Positions 29,463 through 39,117 are shown, counted from the first letter of the stretch. The stretch: DNA of 64,000 nucleotides from Aquamicrobium sp. LC103 (GCF_001014615.2 NZ_LBCQ02000001.1:434001-498000); one strand, 5' to 3'. The notes: a model not told the origin generated them from the letters alone. Made by a program: numbers and translations.

Positions 29463-30001
29463 CGGAGAGTGCGGACAAGGCTTCTTCGAGTGGTGCTGCC
29501 GCGATGCGCAGGGCGGCGATCGCGCTCGCCATCTTCGCGCTGCTGGTGGCGCTGCTCTTCTACTGGAACCCGGCGGGCCTCTATCTCTGGGTCAAGGCGG
29601 TTCACGTGATCGCCGTGATCTCGTGGATGGCGGGCATGCTCTATCTGCCGCGGCTCTTCGTCTATCATGCGGACGCGATGAAGGGTTCGGAGAAGTCCGA
29701 GACCTTCAAGGTGATGGAGCGCCGTCTGCTGAGGGCGATCATCAATCCGGCGATGATGGTCACCTGGGTGGCGGGCCTGTGGCTCGCTTGGAACGGCTTC
29801 GCCTTTTCGGGCGGCTGGCTGCACGCGAAGATCGCACTCGTCGTGCTTCTCTCCGCCGTGCACGGCTATTTCGCCGGCGCGGTGAGGCGGTTCGCCGAGG
29901 ATCGCAACGAAAGGCCTGCCCGCCATTGGCGCATCATGAACGAGGTGCCGACGGTTCTGATGATCATTATCGTCATCCTCGTGGTGGTGAAGCCCTTGTA
30001 G
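29459..30001 (+). CDS. hemJ: Protoporphyrinogen oxidase HemJ
   Basis: 180 residues, four membrane helices. [30 protein letters not shown] holds the conserved heme-ligand His near residue 49 and the WMAGM..PRLFVYH signature; [25 protein letters not shown] holds the second His-rich helix. It oxidises protoporphyrinogen IX and replaces HemG/HemY in most alphaproteobacteria. Translationally coupled to hemE. Confidence 0.95.
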   Translation: MTESADKASSSGAAAMRRAAIALAIFALLVALLFYWNPAGLYLWVKAVHVIAVISWMAGMLYLPRLFVYHADAMKGSEKSETFKVMERRLLRAIINPAMMVTWVAGLWLAWNGFAFSGGWLHAKIALVVLLSAVHGYFAGAVRRFAEDRNERPARHWRIMNEVPTVLMIIIVILVVVKPL

Positions 30002-30163
30002 TTTGCCGGGGAAATCCTACCTTGCGCTTTTAGGGGAGGAGCGATAAGAGTCGGTCCTTCCCTCCACGCATGGCGAAGTGCATCTCTCCGCTTGACGCGT
30101 TCCTGACGCTCAACACTCCCGCCGGGCATTCCCTCCTACATATCCTACTCCAGAGTCCGCACG

Positions 30164-31429
30164 ATGCAGGAAATGAAACTTCAAGAGCTCAAGAGCAAAA
30201 GTCCGACGGACCTCATCGCGTTCGCCGAATCGCTCGAGGTCGAAAACGCCAGCGTGATGCGCAAGCAGGAACTGATGTTCGCGATCCTGAAGAAGCTCGC
30301 GGCCCAGGATATCGAGATCATCGGGGAAGGGGTCGTCGAGGTGCTGCAGGACGGCTTCGGCTTCCTGCGCTCGGCCAATGCCAACTATCTGCCGGGTCCG
30401 GACGACATCTACATCTCCCCCTCCCAGATCAGGCGTTTTTCGCTGAAAACCGGTGATACGGTCGAGGGTCCGATCCGCAGCCCCAAGGAAGGCGAACGCT
30501 ATTTCGCGCTTCTGAAGGTGAACACGATCAATTTCGAGGATCCCGAGAAGATCCGCCACAAGATCCATTTCGACAATCTGACGCCGCTCTATCCGAACGA
30601 GCGCCTTCGGATGGAAACCGACAATCCGACGACCAAGGATCTTTCGGCCCGCGTGATCGATCTCGTCGCGCCGCTGGGCAAGGGTCAGCGCGGGCTGATC
30701 GTCGCGCCGCCGCGTACCGGCAAGACGGTTCTCCTGCAGAACATCGCGCATTCGATCTCCTCGAACCATCCCGAATGCTACCTGATCGTTCTCCTGATCG
30801 ACGAGCGCCCGGAAGAAGTGACGGACATGCAGCGCTCGGTGAAGGGCGAGGTCGTATCCTCGACCTTCGACGAACCGGCGGTTCGCCACGTGCAGGTCGC
30901 CGAGATGGTCATCGAGAAGGCGAAGCGCCTCGTCGAGCACGGCCGCGACGTGGTCATCCTGCTCGACTCGATCACGCGCCTCGGCCGGGCCTACAACACC
31001 GTCGTGCCGTCCTCCGGCAAGGTGCTGACCGGCGGCGTCGATGCCAACGCGCTGCAGCGCCCGAAGCGCTTCTTCGGCGCGGCGCGCAATATCGAGGAAG
31101 GCGGCTCGCTCACCATCATAGCGACCGCTCTGATCGACACCGGCAGCCGCATGGACGAAGTGATCTTCGAAGAGTTCAAGGGCACCGGCAATTCGGAAAT
31201 TGTGCTCGACCGCAAGGTGGCGGACAAGCGCATCTTCCCGGCGATGGACATTCTCAAGTCCGGCACCCGCAAGGAAGACCTGCTCGTTGCAAGACAGGAT
31301 CTGCAGAAGATCTTCGTGCTCCGGCGCATCCTCGCCCCGATGGGAACCACCGATGCGATCGAGTTCCTGATCGACAAGCTGAAGCAGACCAAGACGAATT
31401 CGGACTTCTTCGATTCGATGAATACCTGA
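30164..31429 (+). CDS. rho: Transcription termination factor Rho
   Basis: 421 residues, [24 protein letters not shown]. The N-terminal RNA-binding domain has DGFGFLRS and [23 protein letters not shown]; the ATPase core has [14 protein letters not shown] (Walker A), [17 protein letters not shown] (Walker B) and [29 protein letters not shown] (R loop). The 162-base leader after hemJ may carry the autoregulatory site; I saw no clear feature in it. A strong intrinsic terminator follows. Confidence 0.98.
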   Translation: MQEMKLQELKSKSPTDLIAFAESLEVENASVMRKQELMFAILKKLAAQDIEIIGEGVVEVLQDGFGFLRSANANYLPGPDDIYISPSQIRRFSLKTGDTVEGPIRSPKEGERYFALLKVNTINFEDPEKIRHKIHFDNLTPLYPNERLRMETDNPTTKDLSARVIDLVAPLGKGQRGLIVAPPRTGKTVLLQNIAHSISSNHPECYLIVLLIDERPEEVTDMQRSVKGEVVSSTFDEPAVRHVQVAEMVIEKAKRLVEHGRDVVILLDSITRLGRAYNTVVPSSGKVLTGGVDANALQRPKRFFGAARNIEEGGSLTIIATALIDTGSRMDEVIFEEFKGTGNSEIVLDRKVADKRIFPAMDILKSGTRKEDLLVARQDLQKIFVLRRILAPMGTTDAIEFLIDKLKQTKTNSDFFDSMNT

Positions 31430-31481
31430 GGCCAGCATAGCTCGATTCGGAATCGAAACGAATCTTCTGAAAGATTTGCAA

Positions 31482-31520
31482 AGACAAAGGATGCCTCGTC
31501 GGGCATCCTTTGTCTGTTTT
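31482..31520 (+). terminator. Rho-independent terminator after rho
   Basis: A 14-base perfect stem (AGACAAAGGATGCC, 31482-31495, with 31502-31515), six-base loop, then GTTTTG. It lies directly before the mnmE SD. Confidence 0.92.
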
Positions 31521-31533
31521 GTTTGGGAGAGTC

Positions 31534-32865
31534 ATGGCCGCGACCTTTCCGGATACGATCTTCGCGCTTTCGAGCGGTCGGCTGCCTGCCGGCGTCGCCG
31601 TGATAAGGCTTTCCGGCCCGCATGCGAGTTCGGTCGTCGCGTCCCTGACGGGCGGAACACCGCCGCTTCGGCAGATGGCCTACCGCGCCATCAAGGACGC
31701 GCAAGGCGGTGCGCTGGACAACGGTCTCGTCGTTTTCTTCGAGGGACCGGCCAGCTTCACCGGAGAGGATTGTGCTGAAATCCACCTTCATGGCGGCAAG
31801 GCCATCGTTGCGGCGGTGCTCAACCGGCTGGCTTCTTTACCAGGCTTGAGGCAGGCGGAGGCCGGAGAGTTCACTCGGCGTGCCTTCATGAACGGCAAGA
31901 TGGATCTGACCGGCGCGGAGGCGATCGGCGATCTAATCCTCGCCGAGACGGAGGCGCAGCGGCGACTTGCGCTGAGCAACGCGGAGGGGCGCCAGGAAAG
32001 ATTGTACGGTACGTGGCGCATGCGGCTCATCGAGGCGCGGGCGCTGATCGAGGCCGATATCGACTTCGCGGACGAGGCCGACGTTCCGGGCTCGGTTTCC
32101 GACGCGGTCTGGACGGACGTAAAGGGGCTGGCCAATGAAATCCGCAGGCATCTCGGCGGATATCATGCTGCCGAGATCATCAGGGACGGCTTCCGGGTCG
32201 TTCTGGTTGGGACGCCGAATGCCGGAAAGTCGAGCCTGATCAACGCGTTGGCTCGCCGCGACGTCGCCATAGTCACGGAGGAAGCGGGCACCACGCGCGA
32301 CCTCGTCGAGGTTTCCCTGGATATTGACGGCCTGAAAGTCATCCTGACCGACACCGCCGGGCTGCGGGAAACGGAAAGCGCGGTCGAGCGAATCGGGATC
32401 GAACGCGCGCTTCAGGCGGCGCGAGGGGCCGATCTGGTGTTACGACTTTTCGACCTCACGGATTCGGATACGAAACGGAACGGCGAGTTTTTGGACGCGC
32501 CGGCGATTGGTGTCGGGACAAAGCTCGATCTTGTCGGCGGGCCCCCCGCCGATGACCCAAAAATGCTTCGGGTGTCCTCGCGCACCGGCGAGGGATTGGA
32601 ACGGCTGATCCAGCTTATCGGAGCGCGGGCAGCCGAGGCGGCCGAAAAAGCCGCGGAAGTCGTGCCAACGCATCTTCGGCAGCAACGGTTGTTGCTCGAT
32701 TGCCTGACGCATCTCGATCGAGCCGTCGAAGGTGTGGCTCTTCCATTGGAGTTACGGGCCGAGGAAATGCGGCTGGCGGCCGACGCGCTTGGCCGGATCA
32801 CCGGCCGCGTCGATGTTGAAGATTTACTCGACGTGGTCTTTTCCAAGTTCTGCATCGGCAAGTGA
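31534..32865 (+). CDS. mnmE: tRNA uridine-5-carboxymethylaminomethyl modification GTPase
   Basis: 443 residues from ATG 31534 (GGGAGAG upstream). N-terminal folate-binding domain (DTIFALSSGRLPAGVAVIRLSGP), helical domain, and an inserted G domain with GTPNAGKSSLIN (G1), TTRD, DTAG and GTKLD. The C-terminal CIGK is the modification-catalysing Cys motif. With MnmG it makes the wobble cmnm5U group. The TGA stop overlaps the first of three parS-like sites. Confidence 0.97.
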   Translation: MAATFPDTIFALSSGRLPAGVAVIRLSGPHASSVVASLTGGTPPLRQMAYRAIKDAQGGALDNGLVVFFEGPASFTGEDCAEIHLHGGKAIVAAVLNRLASLPGLRQAEAGEFTRRAFMNGKMDLTGAEAIGDLILAETEAQRRLALSNAEGRQERLYGTWRMRLIEARALIEADIDFADEADVPGSVSDAVWTDVKGLANEIRRHLGGYHAAEIIRDGFRVVLVGTPNAGKSSLINALARRDVAIVTEEAGTTRDLVEVSLDIDGLKVILTDTAGLRETESAVERIGIERALQAARGADLVLRLFDLTDSDTKRNGEFLDAPAIGVGTKLDLVGGPPADDPKMLRVSSRTGEGLERLIQLIGARAAEAAEKAAEVVPTHLRQQRLLLDCLTHLDRAVEGVALPLELRAEEMRLAADALGRITGRVDVEDLLDVVFSKFCIGK

Positions 32866-32878
32866 TTCACGTGAAACG
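32863..32878. promoter_or_regulatory. parS-like site 1
   Basis: TGATTCACGTGAAACG matches 14 of 16 bases of the parS consensus TGTTTCACGTGAAACA. It starts on the mnmE stop codon. Confidence 0.75.
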
Positions 32879-32905
32879 GAACCGCCAGTAGGCGCGACTA
32901 GGGCG

Positions 32906-32921
32906 TGACTCACGTGAAACA
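32906..32921. promoter_or_regulatory. parS-like site 2
   Basis: TGACTCACGTGAAACA, 14 of 16 matches to consensus parS, in the mnmE-mnmG gap. Confidence 0.75.
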
Positions 32922-32943
32922 CTCGCCAAGTCGGCGGGAATTC

Positions 32944-32959
32944 TGTTTCACGTGAAACC
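32944..32959. promoter_or_regulatory. parS site 3, near-perfect
   Basis: TGTTTCACGTGAAACC, 15 of 16 matches, in the mnmE-mnmG gap 67 bases before the mnmG start. Confidence 0.88.
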
Positions 32960-33026
32960 AATGCCTTGACTTGCGCCCGTCGCGGGGACATTTGTCCGGC
33001 TGGATCTGATTCAAGGGAGTTCGAAA

Positions 33027-34901
33027 ATGGATCGCGACTATGACGTTGTCGTCATAGGCGGTGGACACGCCGGGTGCGAAGCGGCCTCTGCTTCCGCGCG
33101 TGCAGGCGCTCGGACCGCGCTCGTCACGATGAAGAAAGAGACGATCGGCGTGATGTCCTGCAATCCCGCGATCGGCGGACTCGGCAAGGGTCATCTCGTC
33201 CGCGAGATCGATGCGCTCGACGGCCTGATGGGTCGCGTCGCCGACGCGGCGGGTATCCAGTTCCGGCTGCTCAACCGCCGCAAGGGACCCGCGGTTCGCG
33301 GGCCACGCACCCAGGCGGATCGGGCGCTTTATCGCCAGGCGATGCAAGCCGCCATAGCGACGCAGGAAAATCTCGAAGTCGTGGAAGGCGAGGTGTTTGA
33401 TCTCGTGATCGAAAATGGCGTGGTCGCGGGGGTGCTGCTTGCGGACGGGACGAGACTTTCCTGCGCCGCCATTGTCATGACGACCGGCACCTTTCTGCGA
33501 GGATTGATCCATATCGGCGAGAAGAAGATTCCGGCCGGCCGCATGAACGAGAATCCGTCCATGGGTCTCTCCGCCACGATGACCCGCGCGGGCTTTGCGT
33601 TGGGAAGGCTGAAGACAGGCACCCCTCCCCGCCTCGACGGCCGGACCATCGACTGGTCGGCACTGGAGATGCAGGAGGCGGACGACGAACCGGCTCATTT
33701 CTCGCTGATGACCGATGGTACCGTGAACCCGCAGATCGCCTGCGGCATCACGCGAACCACGACGGAAACGCATCGGATCATTCGTGACAATCTCCACCGC
33801 TCGGCGATGTATTCGGGCTCCATCGAAGGTGTCGGCCCACGCTATTGCCCGTCGATCGAGGACAAGATCGTCAAGTTCGGTGATCGCGACGGGCATCAGA
33901 TATTTCTCGAGCCCGAAGGCCTCGACGATCACACGGTCTACCCGAACGGGATCTCGACCTCGCTTCCTGAAGATGCGCAACGCGCGCTGGTTGCCTCCAT
34001 TCCGGGGCTGGAGCGCGCGGTGATCACCCAACCGGGCTATGCGATCGAATATGACCATATCGATCCGCGCGAGCTGGAACTCACGCTTGAGACCCGGCGG
34101 GTGCCGGGCCTTTTCCTGGCCGGCCAGATCAACGGCACGACCGGTTATGAGGAAGCGGGAGCCCAGGGCCTCCTCGCGGGCCTGAACGCGGCCCGCAAAT
34201 CGCGCGGCGAGACAAGCGTTACCTTCGGTCGGGGTGACGCCTATATCGGCGTGCTTGTCGACGATCTGACCAGCCGCGGCGTGAGCGAACCTTACCGCAT
34301 GTTCACATCGCGCGCGGAATTCAGGCTATCGCTGCGCGCCGACAATGCCGATGAGCGCCTGACGCCGCTGGCAATCGATCTCGGGATCGCATCGGACGAG
34401 CGGTCAAAGCGGTTTCGAGCCCGAGCGGCGGAGCTCGACGAGGCGCGCGGGCTTTCCAAAGCGCTTTCGGTGACGCCGAACGAAGCGCGCCGCCACGGTC
34501 TCAGCCTGAATCAGGACGGCGTGCGGCGCACGGCATACGACCTTCTGGCCTATCCGGACCATGATCTCGCCCGGCTTGCGCAGATTTGGCCGGAGCTTGG
34601 GAATATAGTCCCACACGTAGCGGAGAAGCTCGAAACGGAAGCGAAATACTCCGTCTATGTCGATCGCCAGCTTGCCGATGCCGCCGTGCTCCGGCGAGAG
34701 GAGGCGACTGCCATTCCCGAGGATTTCGACTATTCCATCCTGCCGGGTCTGTCGAACGAGTTGAAATCCAAGCTGAATGCGCGAAGGCCGCGTTCCTTGA
34801 CCGAGGCTCAGCGAATAGACGGAATCACGCCGGCTGCCTTGGCTATCGTTCTCGCCCATATCCAGAAGTCGACCCGGGAACAGCGTCGGGGTGCTGCGTG
34901 A
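33027..34901 (+). CDS. mnmG: tRNA uridine-5-carboxymethylaminomethyl modification enzyme MnmG (GidA)
   Basis: 624 residues. [24 protein letters not shown] is the FAD-binding Rossmann loop; [23 protein letters not shown] and [17 protein letters not shown] are GidA signatures, and [19 protein letters not shown] lies mid-protein. It partners MnmE in wobble uridine modification. The stop overlaps the rsmG GTG start by four bases. Confidence 0.98.
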   Translation: MDRDYDVVVIGGGHAGCEAASASARAGARTALVTMKKETIGVMSCNPAIGGLGKGHLVREIDALDGLMGRVADAAGIQFRLLNRRKGPAVRGPRTQADRALYRQAMQAAIATQENLEVVEGEVFDLVIENGVVAGVLLADGTRLSCAAIVMTTGTFLRGLIHIGEKKIPAGRMNENPSMGLSATMTRAGFALGRLKTGTPPRLDGRTIDWSALEMQEADDEPAHFSLMTDGTVNPQIACGITRTTTETHRIIRDNLHRSAMYSGSIEGVGPRYCPSIEDKIVKFGDRDGHQIFLEPEGLDDHTVYPNGISTSLPEDAQRALVASIPGLERAVITQPGYAIEYDHIDPRELELTLETRRVPGLFLAGQINGTTGYEEAGAQGLLAGLNAARKSRGETSVTFGRGDAYIGVLVDDLTSRGVSEPYRMFTSRAEFRLSLRADNADERLTPLAIDLGIASDERSKRFRARAAELDEARGLSKALSVTPNEARRHGLSLNQDGVRRTAYDLLAYPDHDLARLAQIWPELGNIVPHVAEKLETEAKYSVYVDRQLADAAVLRREEATAIPEDFDYSILPGLSNELKSKLNARRPRSLTEAQRIDGITPAALAIVLAHIQKSTREQRRGAA

Positions 34902-35539
34902 GTTACGACAAGTTCTCGCGCCTTCAGGAAATCGCTGGAAGCGTTTCACGTGAAACATACGAAGAACTCCTGGAGTTCGAGGCGCAATTCCGGAAATGGT
35001 CGGTGCGGATCAACCTCGCCTCCCCGGCGACGCTCGACGCGCTTTGGGAGCGGCACATCCTCGACAGCGCGCAGCTTTTCACGCTCAAGCCTGAAGTGCT
35101 GAAATGGCTCGATCTCGGCTCCGGCGGCGGTTTTCCGGGCGCGGTGATGGCGATCCTGCTGCGCGAACGCGCGGGCGCCGACATCGATCTCGTCGAAAGC
35201 AACAACAAGAAGGCCGCGTTCCTGCAGACCACGCTCGCACGGTTCGGCGCGCCGGCTCGCGTCCACAAGAAGCGGATCGAGGATGCCGCAAGCCTCGTGA
35301 AAAACCGGGAAGTGGTCACCGCGCGGGCCCTGGCGCCGCTGCCGAAGCTCCTCGAACTCGCCGCGCCCTGGATACGGACCGGAACCGTCGGTCTCTTCCA
35401 CAAAGGCCGGGATTACGCGGCAGAGATCGCAGAAAGTCGGAGCGCTTGGGATTTCGATCTGGTAGAACATCCCAGCAAGATCGATCCGGCGGGTCGGATT
35501 CTCGAAATATCCGCCCTCGAACCGCGCCGCGATCGTTGA
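34898..35539 (+). CDS. rsmG: 16S rRNA (guanine-527-N7) methyltransferase RsmG (GidB)
   Basis: 213 residues from GTG 34898, overlapping the mnmG stop as [23 protein letters not shown] is the SAM-binding loop; [15 protein letters not shown] and [16 protein letters not shown] are family segments. Loss of this methylation gives low-level streptomycin resistance. A near-perfect parS is embedded at residues about 15-20 (GSVSRET). Confidence 0.97.
   Translation: MSYDKFSRLQEIAGSVSRETYEELLEFEAQFRKWSVRINLASPATLDALWERHILDSAQLFTLKPEVLKWLDLGSGGGFPGAVMAILLRERAGADIDLVESNNKKAAFLQTTLARFGAPARVHKKRIEDAASLVKNREVVTARALAPLPKLLELAAPWIRTGTVGLFHKGRDYAAEIAESRSAWDFDLVEHPSKIDPAGRILEISALEPRRDR
34942..34957. promoter_or_regulatory. 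parS site 4, inside rsmG
   Basis: CGTTTCACGTGAAACA, 15 of 16 matches, within the rsmG coding sequence about 600 bases before parA. Confidence 0.85.
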
Positions 35540-35560
35540 ATTATCGCGATTTCCGGGCCA

Positions 35561-36367
35561 ATGACCATGAATTCCCGTCCCCGAATCATCACCGTAGCGA
35601 ATCAGAAGGGCGGCGTCGGCAAGACGACCACGGCGATCAACCTGGCAACCGCGCTGGCGGCGATCGGCGAAAAGGTGCTGATCGTCGACCTTGATCCGCA
35701 GGGCAATGCCAGCACCGGCCTTGGCATCGACCGTCAGGACCGCACCATTTCATCATACGATCTGCTTCTCGGTACGGCCAATGTCGAGGACGCCGCGATG
35801 CAGACGGCCGTTCCCGGACTTTTCATCATTCCGTCCACCCTCGATCTGCTGGGCGTCGAGATGGAGATCGCGTCCGCTCCCGACCGGGTGCTGCGGCTGC
35901 GCAATGCGCTGCGCCGCTCGATGAACGATGCGACCACGCCCTTCGGCTATGTGCTGATCGACTGCCCCCCCTCGCTCAACCTACTGACGCTCAACTCGAT
36001 GGCCGCCGCCGATTCGGTGCTCGTGCCGCTGCAATGCGAGTTCTTTGCGCTGGAGGGCCTCAGCCAGCTCCTGCAGACCGTGGAGCAGATCAGGGGCGCC
36101 ATTAACCCGGACTTAACCATACAGGGCATCGTGCTGACCATGTTCGACGGGCGCAACAATCTCGCCAACCAAGTGGTGGAGGACGTGCGCGCGCATATGG
36201 GAGACAAGGTCTACGATACGGTCATTCCCCGCAATGTGCGCGTCTCGGAAGCGCCGTCCTACGGCAAGCCCGCCATCCTCTACGATCTGAAATGCACCGG
36301 CAGCCAGGCTTACCTGCAACTGGCATCGGAAGTGATCCGGCGCGAGCGACGCCTGCGCGCGGCCTGA
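35561..36367 (+). CDS. parA: Chromosome partitioning ATPase ParA
   Basis: 268 residues. IITVANQKGGVGKTTTAINLATALA is the deviant Walker A, LIVDLDPQGNASTGLG the A' motif, and YVLIDCPPSLNLLTLNSM Walker B. It is the short chromosomal type with no N-terminal HTH. It moves ParB-parS complexes to the new pole. Alternative Met at residue 3. An intragenic CtrA-type box lies at 36102-36120. parB follows after 39 bases. Confidence 0.97.
   Translation: MTMNSRPRIITVANQKGGVGKTTTAINLATALAAIGEKVLIVDLDPQGNASTGLGIDRQDRTISSYDLLLGTANVEDAAMQTAVPGLFIIPSTLDLLGVEMEIASAPDRVLRLRNALRRSMNDATTPFGYVLIDCPPSLNLLTLNSMAAADSVLVPLQCEFFALEGLSQLLQTVEQIRGAINPDLTIQGIVLTMFDGRNNLANQVVEDVRAHMGDKVYDTVIPRNVRVSEAPSYGKPAILYDLKCTGSQAYLQLASEVIRRERRLRAA
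36102..36120 (+). promoter_or_regulatory. CtrA-type full box inside parA
   Basis: TTAA, seven bases, TTAACCAT: the complete CtrA consensus TTAA-N7-TTAA with the extended CCAT. It encodes Ile-Asn-Pro-Asp-Leu-Thr-Ile and uses TTA for Leu, a codon seldom seen elsewhere in the window. Binding is unproven. Confidence 0.5.
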
Positions 36368-36406
36368 TACCGTCTCCAACCGCTGAAGAAGAGCCCGGAC
36401 GAGAAA

Positions 36407-37285
36407 ATGAACGAAGATCCTTCGAGAAAACGCCTCGGCCGCGGCCTCGCGGCGCTGATCGGCGAGATGGACAAGCCGGCGCAGCAATCGGCCAGGCCGA
36501 GTGTCGGTGCCGATTCGCGCGTTCCGATCGAGTTCATCTCTCCCAATCCGCGCAACCCGCGCCGCAGCTTCGCCGAAGCGGACCTTGCCGATCTCTCGCA
36601 ATCGATCCGCGAGCACGGGATTGTCCAACCGGTGGTGGTTCGTCCGGCCGCCGAGATTGGACGCTACGAGATCATTGCCGGTGAACGGCGCTGGCGGGCG
36701 GCGCAGCGTGCCGGCGTCGCCGAGATTCCGGTCATCATCCGCGACGTCGACGACCGTGTCGCGCTCGAGCTGGCGATCATCGAGAACGTCCAGCGCGCCG
36801 ATCTCAATCCGGTCGAAGAAGCGCTGGGATATCAGCAGCTTATCGATGAGCACAACTACACCCAGGCCGATCTCGGCCAGGTGATCGGCAAGAGCCGGAG
36901 CCACGTCGCCAACACGTTGCGGCTCTTGAAGCTGCCCGAGGTGATCCGCGACATGCTGGTGGACGGTGCGCTTTCGGCTGGCCATGCGCGCACCCTGGTG
37001 ACTTCCGACGATCCCGCCGCGCTCGCCAAGCGCATCGTGGAGGAAGGGCTTTCCGTCCGCCAGGCGGAGGCGTTGGCGCAGCAGCCGACGGTGCGGGAGA
37101 CGACCGGCGGCAGCGAGCGGCAGCCCGTGCAGAAGGATGCGGACACTGTGGCGCTCGAAAAGATGCTGTCCGACGTGATCGGCATGAACGTCTCGATCCG
37201 GCACGGGCAGAAGGGCGGTGAGGTGCGGATTTCCTACCGCACGCTCGATCAGCTCGACGAGCTCTGCCGGCGGCTGCAGCGATAA
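36407..37285 (+). CDS. parB: Chromosome partitioning protein ParB (parS-binding CTPase)
   Basis: 292 residues. N-terminal ParA-interaction motif (RKRLGRGLAALIGEM), ParB/Srx domain with IREHGIVQPVVVRP and the CTP-binding GERRWRAAQRAG, then the HTH region LGQVIGKSRSHVANTLRLLKLP and a C-terminal dimerisation domain (VSIRHGQKGGEVRISYRTLDQLDELCRRL). It loads at parS as a clamp. Co-transcribed with parA. Confidence 0.97.
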   Translation: MNEDPSRKRLGRGLAALIGEMDKPAQQSARPSVGADSRVPIEFISPNPRNPRRSFAEADLADLSQSIREHGIVQPVVVRPAAEIGRYEIIAGERRWRAAQRAGVAEIPVIIRDVDDRVALELAIIENVQRADLNPVEEALGYQQLIDEHNYTQADLGQVIGKSRSHVANTLRLLKLPEVIRDMLVDGALSAGHARTLVTSDDPAALAKRIVEEGLSVRQAEALAQQPTVRETTGGSERQPVQKDADTVALEKMLSDVIGMNVSIRHGQKGGEVRISYRTLDQLDELCRRLQR

Positions 37286-37295
37286 CAACGGCTGG

Positions 37296-37323
37296 TTTCC
37301 GCCGCGATCGGATGCGGTGGAAA
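37296..37323. terminator. Hairpin between convergent parB and holA
   Basis: TTTCCGCCGC (37296-37305) pairs with GCGGTGGAAA (37314-37323) with one wobble, eight-base loop. No T-run follows on the plus strand, so termination by this element alone is uncertain. Confidence 0.5.
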
Positions 37324-37350
37324 AACGAAGCCGCGCTTTCGGCCCATGCC

Positions 37351-38391
37351 TCAGCGGCGGGACCGGGCGCTTTCCACGACGAGGGCGATGAGCGCCTGCC
37401 TGGCTGTTGCCTCCGCCAGATCCGGCCGGCGGCGGGTCAGAAGCACGGCGCCCTGCAGGCGATCGAGGGCGCGCGCCAGCGCTGGCGGAGACCAGCGCGC
37501 CAGGGCATCCTCCACCAGCTTGCGGCGCGAGAAGAAGACCGGCGGCCGGGCCGAGGCGACCACGGCGGCCGCCGTTCGCGAGGTCTTTTCCATGTCGGCG
37601 CGCATGAGCTGAAGCGACTGGAACTGTCGCATCGCGCCGGACAACACCAGGAACGGATGGTTGCCGGAAGCCATGAGCTGGGCGAAAGCCACGTCGAAGT
37701 CTCCGGCCTTGCCGGCGAGGACCGCATCGACGGCATTGTCCACCGACACGGCCGAGACATCGCCCGCCGTGGCACGCACGTCCTCGATTTCGATCCTGCC
37801 CTTGCCGCGGCAGTAGAGGGCCAGCTTCTCGACCTCGCCGCGGGTCGCCAGACGGTCGCCACCGAGATTGGCGCGCAGCGCCTGTCTGGCGTCAAGCGTG
37901 ATCGTCAGCCCTTCCCGTGACAGTTCCTCGTCGATGATCGCGTCGATCGAGCGCCCGTCATCGGCGTAGCATGGCAGGGCGATGCCTTGCGCGGCGCCTT
38001 CCACCATGCTGCGCAGCGACGCCCCCTTCTTGAGGTCGCCCGCCTCGATCAGCACGGTGGTTTCCGCTGGCGGCTGGGCAAGCAGCACCTTGACGTCGTC
38101 GGCGAGCGCCTTCTGCGCGGCGGCGCCCTTCACCCAGACCAGCCTGCGGTCGGAAAACATCGGCACGGTGCCGGCCTCGTCGAGCAGCCGGCCCGGCATC
38201 GCATCGACATCGGAAGCGTCGAGACGCACCACAGAAAAAGGATCGTCGACGGAAAGACCCGACTGCCGGGCCACGAGCCTCGCCCGCTCGGAGACCAGCC
38301 CGCGATCCGGTCCGTAGATCAGAATGACGCGGTAATACGGATCCGGGCGCCGCAGCCAGCCGTCGACTTCATGTGCCTTTTTCTGTGCCAT
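37351..38391 (-). CDS. holA: DNA polymerase III delta subunit
   Basis: 346 residues, MAQKKAHEVDGWLRRPDPYYRVILIYGPDRGLVSERARL. YGPDRGLVSERA near the N-terminus, TVLIEAGDLKKGASLRSMVEG and LRANLGGDRLATRGEVEKLALYCRGKG match the HolA fold, which opens the beta clamp in the loader. No SD precedes the ATG, as if it had lost the upstream gene (usually lptE) whose end normally supplies it. Convergent with parB. Confidence 0.93.
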   Translation of the reverse strand: MAQKKAHEVDGWLRRPDPYYRVILIYGPDRGLVSERARLVARQSGLSVDDPFSVVRLDASDVDAMPGRLLDEAGTVPMFSDRRLVWVKGAAAQKALADDVKVLLAQPPAETTVLIEAGDLKKGASLRSMVEGAAQGIALPCYADDGRSIDAIIDEELSREGLTITLDARQALRANLGGDRLATRGEVEKLALYCRGKGRIEIEDVRATAGDVSAVSVDNAVDAVLAGKAGDFDVAFAQLMASGNHPFLVLSGAMRQFQSLQLMRADMEKTSRTAAAVVASARPPVFFSRRKLVEDALARWSPPALARALDRLQGAVLLTRRRPDLAEATARQALIALVVESARSRR

Positions 38392-38642
38392 GCGTATCTG
38401 GCTAGCACACGGAAGGCGTGGTTCGCAGCATCAAAAACCAGCCCTGAAAGCAGCTTGCCGCCGAAATTGGCGGGCGATGCGGCTGGAGTTATCTAAACCT
38501 TTGATTTTCAAAGGGAATTTTCCAAGGCTGTCGATATGGGACCTACGCGTCGTTCCGGACAACACGCGGGGTTGTGGTGTGATGGAACTCCTGACGCTCA
38601 AAAAACGTTGAAATACATTGAGCTAGCGAAGGGAGTGCTGCA
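38392..38642. other. 251-base gap at the presumed synteny junction
   Basis: No gene seen. A 7-bp perfect hairpin CCTTTGA-TTT-TCAAAGG (38498-38514) is followed by GAATTTTCC. The GC content drops towards the right. The GAAGGGAG SD of the next gene lies at its end. The leuS-lptE genes expected next to holA are not here. Confidence 0.5.
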
Positions 38643-39041
38643 ATGAACGACCCACGACAGGACCCGACGCACGGAAAGCCGGCCGATCCGATGGATCCCC
38701 GGGCCGGTGCGGGTCCTTCCTACACCGATCCGGCAACTGATCCCCATCCGGTAAACGAACCGGTGCGAGGTGGCGGACGAAGCGGCTTGATCATCGCCGC
38801 CGTCATCGCCGCGCTGCTCGTCATCGCGCTGATTGCCTTCAGCAGCGGTCCTGGTACAGATCCCGGCACGACCGCGGATGTTCCGGGCACGACGACGGAG
38901 GAGACGGCACCGGGCGCCGCCCCGACGGCACCGACCGCTCCGGCTCCGGAATCAACGGCGCCTGCCGCTCCAGCTCCCGCGCAGCCTCCGAGCGATGCGC
39001 CGGCGGCACCGGCAGATCAGCCTCCGGCGGCCAACCAGTAG
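38643..39041 (+). CDS. Small single-pass membrane protein with Pro/Ala/Thr-rich tail, function unknown
   Basis: 132 residues with GAAGGGAG nine bases before the ATG. Residues 1-46 are hydrophilic and Pro/Asp-rich, 48-66 (GLIIAAVIAALLVIALIAF) is a membrane helix, and 70-132 is a low-complexity tail of Pro, Ala, Thr and Glu repeats that would lie outside the membrane. Codon usage is like its neighbours. I recognise no family beyond generic hypothetical proteins of rhizobia. It stands alone between a divergent holA and a convergent lpdA. Confidence 0.75.
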   Translation: MNDPRQDPTHGKPADPMDPRAGAGPSYTDPATDPHPVNEPVRGGGRSGLIIAAVIAALLVIALIAFSSGPGTDPGTTADVPGTTTEETAPGAAPTAPTAPAPESTAPAAPAPAQPPSDAPAAPADQPPAANQ

Positions 39042-39054
39042 GCCCGAACGAAAA

Positions 39055-39078
39055 AAGGCGGGCTCAACGGCCCGCCTT
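39055..39078 (-). terminator. Terminator downstream of lpdA, possibly bidirectional
   Basis: AAGGCGGGC (39055-39063) pairs with GCCCGCCTT (39070-39078), six-base loop. On the minus strand TTTTTT follows at 39056-39051, so it ends the lpdA transcript. It also lies 14 bases past the stop of the small plus-strand gene. Confidence 0.88.
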
Positions 39079-39117
39079 CATACTTATCTTCTCCGCCGCT
39101 CGCCGAGCGGTGGAGGC

